Shown one piece after another: positions 26,453-34,321 of a stretch of DNA of 64,000 nucleotides. Position 1 is the stretch's first letter, and each line of letters starts with the position of its first letter. The translations under genes were made by a program, and so were the position numbers. The DNA comes from Panacagrimonas sp041603235. Its GTDB lineage: Bacteria; Pseudomonadota; Gammaproteobacteria; Nevskiales; Nevskiaceae. The stretch covers positions 124,001 through 188,000 of the forward strand of contig JBFIES010000004.1 of the NCBI GenBank assembly GCA_041603235.1, written 5' to 3'. The notes beneath the pieces are model-generated. The model worked only from the letters and a program-made list of their open reading frames with translations. It was not told the origin of the DNA and searched no databases.

Positions 26453-27691
26453 TTAATCCTTGTTGGTGGTAAGGCGATTGACAAGCTGAAGCGATGGTTT
26501 TTCCTTGCCGTCCGACCATTCACGAACGCAGTCACGTTCGTCATTTTTTGCGCGATATAACGCGGTATCTGCGTTGCCAATCATCTCTTCCATGCTCAGG
26601 TGATCCGCAGCCGTGGTGCAGGCCACGCCGATGCTGCAGGTCACCCGCACGTGCCCCGGCATTTCCAGCTTCTTGATAGCCTCGCGAAGATCTTCTGCTC
26701 GTGACAGGGCATTGGCCCGATCGGTGTCGTAGAGGAAGACAGCGAATTCTTCACCGCCCAGGCGTCCGGCGAGATCCAGTGGTCGGCGGGCATGGTCAAT
26801 GACGACGCGCGCGACCTGTCGCAGACACTCGTCCCCGGCAAGATGTCCGTAGACATCGTTGAAGCGCTTGAAGTAATCGATATCGAGCCCCAGAACTGCG
26901 GCAGGGCGCCCCTCACGACGAGCCTGGCTCAGCAGCTTGTCGCCTCGTGAATAGAAGCTGCGATGGTTGTAAGTGCCGGTGAGCGGATCGCGTTCTGACA
27001 TGCCCTGATACAGCTGACTCTCCAGCCAGGCAATGCGCTGCGTTTTTTCCTGAAGGAAGCAGGCGATGCTGCCCAACAAGGCGGTGGAGCCCAGGAAAAA
27101 GCTGATCTCGAAGACCTGCAATGGAGATATCCGCACCAGCACCATCAGCAATGGACCGGCGATGACGGTCAGAAGGCCCAAGACCGAAGCCTCGCTCCAG
27201 ACCAGGCCCAGGAGGAAGAAGTCGTAGAGCAGCTGGATCAACAGGTACTCGAAAGGCACGTCCACGCCGGTCGACGCCGCGAGTCCAGCCACCAGCAGCA
27301 TTCCAAACGTATGAAACCAGGCGCCGAGCCGGGCAATGTTCAGGGTGTAGCGCCAGGGCTCCTTCATGTAGCTGGCTACCAGCAGGGCAATATTGCCGGG
27401 CATGGCAAACAGCATCAGCGTTCCCCAGAGCAAAGGACTGCTGAAGGTCTGGATGGTGGCGGCGTCATGGACCATGAAGATGGAGTACAGAACGATGCCC
27501 ACCACCACAACGATTCTTTGCAGGGTCAGAACCGACAAGGCGCGGTGTTTGAGATAGCCATGCTCAAGCGCACCAGAGAAGCTCAACAGCAGCGAGGAAA
27601 ACCAGGTCGGGCCCTTGCTGGTCAGGCGGTCGAGCTCTGCCCTGACGCGCAAGGGGTCATAGTTCACGTCGCTGGCGAAATCACGCTTCAT
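26453..27691 (-). CDS. Membrane-bound diguanylate cyclase (GGDEF)
   Basis: A 412-residue protein making cyclic-di-GMP. Six or so membrane helices (about residues 55-225) form an input domain that I cannot assign to a named MASE family with confidence. The catalytic domain has RDPLTGTYNHRSF, the substrate aspartate in GLDIDYFKRFND, and GGEEF at 312-316. An RxxD inhibitory site (R303, D306) lies five residues before it, so product inhibition is likely. It converges with the TPR-DUF1329 gene, 17 bases apart with no terminator between. With the HD-GYP gene, the TonB operon is flanked by a cyclic-di-GMP maker and a degrader. Confidence 0.94.
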   Translation of the reverse strand: MKRDFASDVNYDPLRVRAELDRLTSKGPTWFSSLLLSFSGALEHGYLKHRALSVLTLQRIVVVVGIVLYSIFMVHDAATIQTFSSPLLWGTLMLFAMPGNIALLVASYMKEPWRYTLNIARLGAWFHTFGMLLVAGLAASTGVDVPFEYLLIQLLYDFFLLGLVWSEASVLGLLTVIAGPLLMVLVRISPLQVFEISFFLGSTALLGSIACFLQEKTQRIAWLESQLYQGMSERDPLTGTYNHRSFYSRGDKLLSQARREGRPAAVLGLDIDYFKRFNDVYGHLAGDECLRQVARVVIDHARRPLDLAGRLGGEEFAVFLYDTDRANALSRAEDLREAIKKLEMPGHVRVTCSIGVACTTAADHLSMEEMIGNADTALYRAKNDERDCVREWSDGKEKPSLQLVNRLTTNKD

Positions 27692-27747
27692 GCGAAATGG
27701 GGCTCAATAAGCATGCCGACTCTCTGATCAATGGAGCTAAATGCTTG

Positions 27748-27793
27748 TTAAGCACTCTTAAGTTGCTCCGAACATGCGCTAAACGTAGCGCAT
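27748..27793. repeat. Two adjacent inverted repeats upstream of the diguanylate cyclase
   Basis: The first is TTAAG-CACT-CTTAA, starting at about 27748. The second is a perfect 8-bp pair ATGCGCTA (27774-27781), AACG, TAGCGCAT (27786-27793). They lie 60-100 bases before the cyclase start on its promoter side. No T-run follows either, so operator sites are more likely than terminators. Confidence 0.45.
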
Positions 27794-27926
27794 CTGGCAT
27801 GAAAATCGGACGAGCGGCCGAGCATTGGGCATGAACGGCGTGCAGCGCGTCACAGTTCCGATACGGTCATTGACCGCAGGAATCATGGACCCTGCCTATG
27901 CGGTCATCCTGTGAGAAGCCATAGCT

Positions 27927-27948
27927 GACAAAAACGTCATCTTTTGTC
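27927..27948. repeat. A+T-rich inverted repeat after the ABC exporter operon
   Basis: GACAAAA (27927-27933) and TTTTGTC (27942-27948) with an 8-base loop. It lies 27 bases beyond the stop of the last permease gene (minus strand). The stem is weak for a terminator. It could be a 3' processing signal or an operator. Confidence 0.3.
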
Positions 27949-27974
27949 GGATGGCGGTGCCAGTCCGTGCGTGC

Positions 27975-29162
27975 TCAGTGCTGGCGAAGGGCCTCGGCCA
28001 CAGGCATACGGGCCGCCTTGAGCGCCGGGAACAGGCCGCCGAGGGCGCCAATGACGCAGGCCCAGACGACACCCTCTATTAGCAAATCAGGCGTGACACG
28101 AAACGCGAAGGCAACCTGGCTGAAGGTCTGGAAGTTCAGGGTGGAGACCGTGTAGCCATTGAACACCACGTAAGCAATGGCAGCGCCCAGCAAGGCGCCC
28201 AGCAATGCCAGCAACAAGGCCTCTGCCAGTACGGATAACACCACAGGAACGGCGTTGAATCCGAGTGCGCGCAGCGTCGCGATTTCCGTCATCCGCGTCG
28301 AGACTGCCGCGTACATGGTGTTCAGGGCGCCGAAAACGGCACCGATGCCCATGATCACTGACACTGTGTAGCCCAGGATGGTGATGAATTTCTCCAGCCC
28401 TTCCGAGCGCGAGGCGTAGTAGTCGGGTTCTCTCTGGACGCCCACATTGAAGCGCGGGTCAGTGGTGATGCGGTCCTTGAAGGCCCGCAAGGTGAGAGGC
28501 GAGTCGTCCTCAAGCTGTGCGGTGACCGTGGCGTAGAAGGTGGATCGCAAAGCCGCGTGCAGGCTGGAAATATCCGCCCATATTTCCGATTCGTGGACGT
28601 CGCCGCCGGTTTCAAAAATGCCGACCACCGGCCAGGCGCCGTCGCGGACCTCCACCATGTCGCCGATCTCCAATCCGGCGTACTGGTCCAGCGCGCCGCG
28701 GCCAACAATCACTTCGCGCTTGCCGTCTTCAAACTTGCGCCCAGCAATGATCCGGGCTTCAGGTCTCACCCGAAAGACATCCGAACTGGTGCCACGAACA
28801 ACCACATTGGCGCCAGAAGTTTCACCACGTTTGCGGACGTCGGTGAGGATGTAGCGTTCCGCGATTGCGATGGGCTTTCCGTCTGCGTCCTTGCGGATGC
28901 CGGGCAGTTCGCGCACGGCGTTCCAGGTTTCTACGCTGAGCACGCTGGCAAGTTCATCATTGGAGCCAGCCCGCATGACCATGGCCCGATCAGGTCGACC
29001 GGTGGAGGCGAGGGTAGATCTGAACCCTTCGGCCATGGCCAGCAGCGCGATGAGCACACCCACGACGCCGGCAATGCCGATGACGATGACCAGCGAACTG
29101 CCCAGGCGTTGTGGAATGGTCCGCAGGTTAAGAGCCGTGATGGCCAGGATCTGCCGAATCAT
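27975..29162 (-). CDS. ABC exporter permease, MacB/FtsX type (distal)
   Basis: A 395-residue inner-membrane protein with one N-terminal helix (about residues 20-45), a periplasmic MacB-PCD-like domain (to about residue 265) and three C-terminal helices of the FtsX fold, including TRMTEIATLRALGF, the conserved coupling region. With its partner permease, ATPase and HlyD-type adaptor it forms a MacB/DevBCA-like exporter for an unknown substrate. Two bases separate it from the other permease. Confidence 0.9.
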   Translation of the reverse strand: MIRQILAITALNLRTIPQRLGSSLVIVIGIAGVVGVLIALLAMAEGFRSTLASTGRPDRAMVMRAGSNDELASVLSVETWNAVRELPGIRKDADGKPIAIAERYILTDVRKRGETSGANVVVRGTSSDVFRVRPEARIIAGRKFEDGKREVIVGRGALDQYAGLEIGDMVEVRDGAWPVVGIFETGGDVHESEIWADISSLHAALRSTFYATVTAQLEDDSPLTLRAFKDRITTDPRFNVGVQREPDYYASRSEGLEKFITILGYTVSVIMGIGAVFGALNTMYAAVSTRMTEIATLRALGFNAVPVVLSVLAEALLLALLGALLGAAIAYVVFNGYTVSTLNFQTFSQVAFAFRVTPDLLIEGVVWACVIGALGGLFPALKAARMPVAEALRQH

Positions 29163-29164
29163 GA

Positions 29165-30328
29165 TCAGTGGCCTCCCAAAGCGTTGACGATGTCCAGGCG
29201 CATGGCGCGCCTGGCAGGCAGGGCGCCGACCAGTAGCGCCAAAGCCGCCGCAATGCCCATTCCACGCAGCGCATCAGAAACGGTCAATGCCATGCCGGAA
29301 AAATTGCCGGGCAACTGCGGCACGAGTCCGGGTAGCAACAGCGCCGTCAGCAACAGGCCGATGCCTGCCGAGAGCAGGCAGAGCAGCCCGGACTCGGCCA
29401 GCACCAGCATCAGGACCTGGCCGTCGCGATAACCCAGAGTTTTGAGGACGGCCAGCTCCGGGACGCGCTCGCGCACGCTCTGCATCATGGTGTTGCCGGT
29501 GAGCAGCAGAAGCGTGAACAGCACCGCGCCCATGATCGAGCTGATGATGAAGCCGATATCACCCAGTTGCTTGACGAAAGACTGGTTGAAGGCCTTCTCG
29601 TTCTGGGTCTTGGTTGGATTGGGTGAGTTGGCGAACAGGGCATCGATGCGCGATGCAACCTCGGCAACATTGGCGCCTTTCTCCACCCGGGTGACGAACC
29701 AGCCCACGGTGCCCTGTGCGAACAGTCGGGTGTCGTCAAAGTAGTCGTGCCGGATCAGCATCATTTCGATTTGCGAACGCTGAGCCGGCTTGGCTGCATC
29801 AAAAATACCGACGATGTCGAAGTCCCAGGCATTGGTGCGGTCTGCCTTGGGCCAGATCGTGGACTGGATGGGCACCGTGTCGCCCAGTTTCCAGCCGAAG
29901 CGATCTGCCAGGGTCTTTGCCACCACAACCCCGGTCTTGGTTTGGGTCAGCTTCTCGCGCTGCGCCGGGTCCAGAACAATTTCGGGGTACAGTGCCAGAT
30001 AGGTTTCGACGTCAGCAGGAAACTGCGCAAAGAAGTTGGATTCCGTCTGGTAGATGCCGCCAAACCACGTCGCGTGCGTGGCGAGCGCCACACCCTCAAC
30101 GCCCTTGATTTGCTGGTAGTAGGCGTAGGGCAGGATCTGGGTCAGCGAGTATTTGCCGGTCGTGACCAGGCGATCTGAGTCGGAAACCTCCACACCCGCA
30201 TTGATGGCGTGGTTGAAGGCGCTGAGCAGGCCATAGAGCAGAAATGCCACGATGATCGACAGACCCGTGTAGATCGTGCGCGGCTTTCGTCGCCACAGTG
30301 CAGCCCAGAGGAGCGGTAGGTATTTCAT
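29165..30328 (-). CDS. ABC exporter permease, MacB/FtsX type (proximal)
   Basis: A 387-residue protein with the same topology as its neighbour: an N-terminal helix, a periplasmic domain, and three C-terminal helices including the coupling segment VRERVPELAVLKTLGYRDG. Having two different permeases suggests a heterodimeric export channel. It lies 13 bases after the ATPase gene. No outer-membrane TolC-like gene is adjacent. Confidence 0.9.
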   Translation of the reverse strand: MKYLPLLWAALWRRKPRTIYTGLSIIVAFLLYGLLSAFNHAINAGVEVSDSDRLVTTGKYSLTQILPYAYYQQIKGVEGVALATHATWFGGIYQTESNFFAQFPADVETYLALYPEIVLDPAQREKLTQTKTGVVVAKTLADRFGWKLGDTVPIQSTIWPKADRTNAWDFDIVGIFDAAKPAQRSQIEMMLIRHDYFDDTRLFAQGTVGWFVTRVEKGANVAEVASRIDALFANSPNPTKTQNEKAFNQSFVKQLGDIGFIISSIMGAVLFTLLLLTGNTMMQSVRERVPELAVLKTLGYRDGQVLMLVLAESGLLCLLSAGIGLLLTALLLPGLVPQLPGNFSGMALTVSDALRGMGIAAALALLVGALPARRAMRLDIVNALGGH

Positions 30329-30341
30329 GCTCGCGGCGCGA

Positions 30342-31031
30342 TCAGGCGGGTGCCTGTTCGACCAGATTGCCCTTGTCCAGGTGCAGTTGATGGCTTGCGT
30401 ATGACGCCGCCTTGGGGTCGTGGGTCACCATCACGATGGTCTTGCCGTGATCGCGATTCAGCGCCTGCAGTAGGCCAAGGATCTCGTCAGCGGTGCTGCG
30501 ATCCAGATCGCCCGTGGGTTCGTCGCAGATCAACAGACTGGGGTCGGCAACCAGGGCGCGGGCAATGGCCACGCGCTGCGCCTGACCACCGGACAATTCG
30601 CCGGGCTTGTGCCTGGCCCGATCGGAAAGGCCTACCACTGCCAGTGCGGCTGCTACGTGTTGTGCACGTTGCTTTGCAGAGAGCTTGGTCAGGAGCAGCG
30701 GCAGTTCCACATTGCGGGCCGCGCTCAGGACGGGAAGCAGGTTGTAAAACTGAAAAATGAAGCCAACGTGACGCGCCCGCCACGCGGACAAGCCAGTCGA
30801 ACTCAGTGTCTCCAGTGCAGAACCGGCAACCATGACGCTGCCACTGCTGGTGCGGTCCAGTCCGCCCACCAGATTGAGCAATGTTGTTTTTCCGGAACCC
30901 GAGGGGCCCATCAGCGCCAGGAATTCACCTTCCGCGATGTCCAGACTCAGGTTGTGGAGCACCTCAACCTTTTGCTTTCCGCGCACGTAATGCTTGGACA
31001 CATTGCGAACCTGGATCAGAGGCTTGTTCAC
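30342..31031 (-). CDS. ABC exporter ATPase, LolD/MacB type
   Basis: A 229-residue nucleotide-binding protein with Walker A GPSGSGKTTLLN, signature LSGGQAQRVAIARAL, Walker B LLICDEPTGDLD and the H-loop MVTHD. Length and motifs fit the LolD/MacB ATPase group. It powers the two FtsX-type permeases encoded downstream and starts 6 bases after the adaptor gene, so the four genes look like one unit. Confidence 0.95.
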   Translation of the reverse strand: MNKPLIQVRNVSKHYVRGKQKVEVLHNLSLDIAEGEFLALMGPSGSGKTTLLNLVGGLDRTSSGSVMVAGSALETLSSTGLSAWRARHVGFIFQFYNLLPVLSAARNVELPLLLTKLSAKQRAQHVAAALAVVGLSDRARHKPGELSGGQAQRVAIARALVADPSLLICDEPTGDLDRSTADEILGLLQALNRDHGKTIVMVTHDPKAASYASHQLHLDKGNLVEQAPA

Positions 31032-31037
31032 CGGTGT

Positions 31038-32276
31038 TTACTCCTGTTCCAGTCTGACGGCCATGCCGTCCTGATAATGCGCCAGATTACCCACAGCCAA
31101 TGTTTCTCCGCCCTGCAGTCCGGCCAGCACTTCTAGGGAATTGCCGCGTTTAGCGCCGGTCTTGATGGCGCGACGTTCAAGGGTCTGATCCTTGACCAGG
31201 AACACCACGGCCTGATCGCCATCGTCGAGTACCGCCTGGCTTTCTACCAGAATCTTTGGAGTCGACGACGCTTCATTATCTTCGGCTTCTGCATCTGCTG
31301 CGGTCAGAAAACTGACGCGAACGCCCATTTCCGGAAGGATGCGTGGGTCCTGTACGGACAGGCCAATGCGGACCTTGACGGTCGCCTTGCTGCGATCTGC
31401 GGTGGGCACGACCGCGATCACCTCGGAAGGAATTTTCCAATCGGGGTAGGCATTCAATCGGCTTTCCACCGACTGACCCGGCTGTACACGGTTGATGAAG
31501 TTCTCATTGACATCAACCTCGATCTCCAGCGAATCCATATCCACCAGCGTACCGATGCCGGTTCGCGTGCCGTCGCCACCGGCAGACAGCGGCGAGATCA
31601 TCTCTCCAGGTTGTGCATTCTTGACGGTGATCACGCCGTCAAATGGAGCGTGCACAACGGTGTCTGCTTTCTGTTGCGCCAGTACGTCCAGGTTGCGCTG
31701 TGAAACCGTCACGTTGCTGCGCACGCTTTGTAGCCGGGCCTGCAGTGAATCGACACTGGCGCGCGCACTGTCCAGTGCGGAATCACTGAGCAGCTTGCGT
31801 GCGGAGAGTTCCTGCGTGCGCTTGAGATTGCGCTGTGCATCGGCCAGCTGGACTTGGACCTCGGCGAGCTGCGCTTTGCTGGCGGCCAGTTGTGATTCGC
31901 CCAGTGCGATCTGAGCCAGAATGTTGGCGTCATCGATGCGGGCCAGGACGTCGCCTTCGGACACCCGTGTACCTTCTTCGATAAACAGCTCCATGACCTT
32001 GCCGGTCACCTTGGAAGACACCGTTGCTCTCCGGCGCGCGACCACATAGCCCGATGCGTCCAGGACCGAAGCCGAAGCGTCGCTTGCGCCCGCCAGCCGG
32101 ACCACGCTGGATTTGATCAGGGGCGGCGGGGCTGGTTTGAGTTTGAAGTAGGCCGCGCCGACGATGAGCAGTACGATCAACAACAACAGAACCCATCGCC
32201 ACGCTGGCGTGCCTGAATCCGCAAATGGTTCGCGTTCGATCTTGAGTTTGTTCAGAAGATCGGACTGCTCGCTCAT
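31038..32276 (-). CDS. HlyD-type periplasmic adaptor of the ABC exporter
   Basis: A 412-residue membrane-fusion protein. One membrane anchor (WRWVLLLLIVLLIVGAAYF) is followed by a lipoyl half-motif (GYVVARRRATVSSKVTGKV), a long helical hairpin rich in Ala, Gln and Leu (about residues 120-190), the second half-motif with VHAPFDGVI, and beta-barrel domains. It would link the ABC exporter to an outer-membrane channel. The start MSEQSDLLNKLK at 32276 is preferred to an ATG 93 bases earlier inside hisD. It begins 4 bases after the hisD stop, so it may be co-transcribed with the his genes. Confidence 0.92.
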   Translation of the reverse strand: MSEQSDLLNKLKIEREPFADSGTPAWRWVLLLLIVLLIVGAAYFKLKPAPPPLIKSSVVRLAGASDASASVLDASGYVVARRRATVSSKVTGKVMELFIEEGTRVSEGDVLARIDDANILAQIALGESQLAASKAQLAEVQVQLADAQRNLKRTQELSARKLLSDSALDSARASVDSLQARLQSVRSNVTVSQRNLDVLAQQKADTVVHAPFDGVITVKNAQPGEMISPLSAGGDGTRTGIGTLVDMDSLEIEVDVNENFINRVQPGQSVESRLNAYPDWKIPSEVIAVVPTADRSKATVKVRIGLSVQDPRILPEMGVRVSFLTAADAEAEDNEASSTPKILVESQAVLDDGDQAVVFLVKDQTLERRAIKTGAKRGNSLEVLAGLQGGETLAVGNLAHYQDGMAVRLEQE

Positions 32277-32280
32277 GGTC

Positions 32281-33588
32281 TCAGCCGCGATCCCTTGCTG
32301 ACGCGGCATGTGCCTGCAAACCCTCGGCATCTGCGATGCACCCTGCAATTTCCGCCAGTTCCGCAGCACCTTGCGGGGAGCACTCGATCAGGCTTGTGCG
32401 CTTCTGGAATTCGTAGACGCCCAGCGGATTGGAGAACCGCGCCGCGCGCGAGGTGGGCAGAACGTGATTGGGCCCGGCGCAGTAATCGCCAAAAGACTCG
32501 GGCGAATGACGCCCCAGGAAAACTGCACCGGCGTGGCGAATCTGTTTGAGCAGTTCGCGTGGCTCGTCAACTGCCAATTCGAGATGCTCCGGTGCAATGC
32601 GGTTGGACAGGGTGGCAGCTTCTTCAAGCGAACGGACCTTGATCAGCGCCCCGCGATCCGCAATGGAGGCGCGCACGATCTCGGCACGCGGAAGATCCTG
32701 AATGCGGCGATCCATGGCCTGGCTCACACGCTCCAGGAAATCTGCGTCTGGGCTGAGCAGAATCGACTGCGCATCCTGGTCGTGTTCGGCCTGCGCGAAC
32801 AGGTCCATCGCAATCCAGTCCGGGTCGGTATTGGCGTCCGAGATCACCACGATCTCGGAAGGCCCCGCGATGGAGTCGATGCCGACCTGCCCGAAAACCA
32901 GTCGCTTGGCAGCGGCGACATAAGCATTTCCGGGCCCGACAATCTTGTCGACGGCTGGAATGCTCTGAGTGCCATACGCCAGCGCGGCCACGGCCTGCGC
33001 ACCGCCAATGGTAAAAACGCGATCCACGCCAGCAAGATGGGCGGCGCCCAGCACGGCTGCATTGGTTTCGCCCTTGGGCGTAGGTACCACCATGATCACT
33101 TCTTCGACCCCGGCAATCTTGGCGGGGACGCAATTCATCAGCACGGAGGAGGGGTAGGCGGCTTTGCCGCCCGGTACGTAGATGCCCACCCGGTCCAGGG
33201 GTGTAATGCGCTGGCCCAGAACATTGCCTCGTGCGTCGCTGAACTCGAAAGCTTCCAGTGATTGCTGCTCCGCGTAATCGCGAATGCGTCCGTGCGCTTT
33301 TTCCAGTGCTCGTCGCAAATCCATGGATAGTCCGGCCCAGGCGGCCTCTAGCTGCCCACGATCCAGTTCAAGGTCGCTGGCCTGCACGCAGGGCGCGGCG
33401 TCGAACTTGCGCGTGTACTCCAGAACGGCTTCATCGCCGCGCTTGCGGACATCAGTGACGATGGCGGCAACATCAGCTGCCACCTTGACGTCGGCTTCGG
33501 ATTCGCGATCCAGCAGCCGCGCGAGCTGCGCCTCAAATGATTCGGACGTGGTGTCGAGCCGGTTGGTCTTCACGCGGCTTGCCCGCAA
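32281..33588 (-). CDS. hisD: Histidinol dehydrogenase
   Basis: Last two oxidation steps of histidine synthesis, NAD-dependent, zinc enzyme. The 435-residue protein has TIGGAQAVAALAYGT, VGPGNAYVAAAKR, IAGPSEI, the AQAEHDQDA metal and active-site segment, and a C-terminal EHLELA. Its start overlaps hisG by 19 bases; a GTG at 33573 is a possible shorter start. hisC, which often follows hisD, is replaced here by the ABC-exporter genes. Confidence 0.97.
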   Translation of the reverse strand: MRASRVKTNRLDTTSESFEAQLARLLDRESEADVKVAADVAAIVTDVRKRGDEAVLEYTRKFDAAPCVQASDLELDRGQLEAAWAGLSMDLRRALEKAHGRIRDYAEQQSLEAFEFSDARGNVLGQRITPLDRVGIYVPGGKAAYPSSVLMNCVPAKIAGVEEVIMVVPTPKGETNAAVLGAAHLAGVDRVFTIGGAQAVAALAYGTQSIPAVDKIVGPGNAYVAAAKRLVFGQVGIDSIAGPSEIVVISDANTDPDWIAMDLFAQAEHDQDAQSILLSPDADFLERVSQAMDRRIQDLPRAEIVRASIADRGALIKVRSLEEAATLSNRIAPEHLELAVDEPRELLKQIRHAGAVFLGRHSPESFGDYCAGPNHVLPTSRAARFSNPLGVYEFQKRTSLIECSPQGAAELAEIAGCIADAEGLQAHAASARDRG

Positions 33589-34214
33589 TTTTGAAGACGG
33601 CCCAGCAGGTTCTGCAGGGCGGCATGCTTGGTTTTCATGGAAGCCTTGTTGACCACCATCCGCGCACTGACCTGGCAGATGGTTTCCACTTCAACCAATC
33701 CGTTGGCCTTGAGCGTCCCGCCAGTGGCCACCAGATCGACAATGATGTCGGCCAGCCCCACCAAAGGGGCGAGTTCCATTGAGCCGTAGAGCTTGATGAT
33801 CTCGACCTGCTCGCCGCGCGCGGCAAAGTGCTTGCGCGTGATTTCCGGATACTTGGTGGCAACCCGAATCCGGGCGCCACGTTTGCGGGAAGAGGGCGCG
33901 CCATCTTCGCCCTTGACAGCCGCAACCGACAGACGACATTTGGCAATGCCAAGGTCCAGCGGTTCGTAGAGCGCGTCACCGCCATGCTCCATCAGCACGT
34001 CCTTGCCGGTGATGCCCAGATCTGCGGCGCCATGCTCAACATAGGTTGGAACATCTGAGGGGCGGATAATCAGCAGTTGAAGATTCGGATCACGCGAAGG
34101 CACGCGTAGCAGCCGGTCAATATCTCCAGCCGGCCCGAGGCCCAGCTTTTCCAGCATGGGCAAACTGTCTTCAAGGATGCGGCCTTTGGACAGGGCCAAG
34201 GTCAGCGACGTCAT
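33570..34214 (-). CDS. hisG: ATP phosphoribosyltransferase, short form
   Basis: First enzyme of histidine synthesis. The 214-residue protein is the short HisG type: SLTLALSKGRILED start, GAADLGITGKDVLMEHG, KIRVATKYPEIT-like region and the PRPP-binding DIIVDLVATGGTLKANGL. Short-form HisG lacks the regulatory domain and normally needs HisZ, which is not in the window. It is followed by hisD with an overlap. The spacing from murA is unusual because a peptidase gene lies between. Confidence 0.96.
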   Translation of the reverse strand: MTSLTLALSKGRILEDSLPMLEKLGLGPAGDIDRLLRVPSRDPNLQLLIIRPSDVPTYVEHGAADLGITGKDVLMEHGGDALYEPLDLGIAKCRLSVAAVKGEDGAPSSRKRGARIRVATKYPEITRKHFAARGEQVEIIKLYGSMELAPLVGLADIIVDLVATGGTLKANGLVEVETICQVSARMVVNKASMKTKHAALQNLLGRLQNCGQAA

Positions 34215-34321
34215 GTTGTAAGCATCAATGCAAAAAGGGTGGCAATTCTAACGGCTGCACGCTGCGATGACCCGAACGAAGGCCCATCTGTCCGGATGCT
34301 GAGCCGCCACAACGGGGCAGG

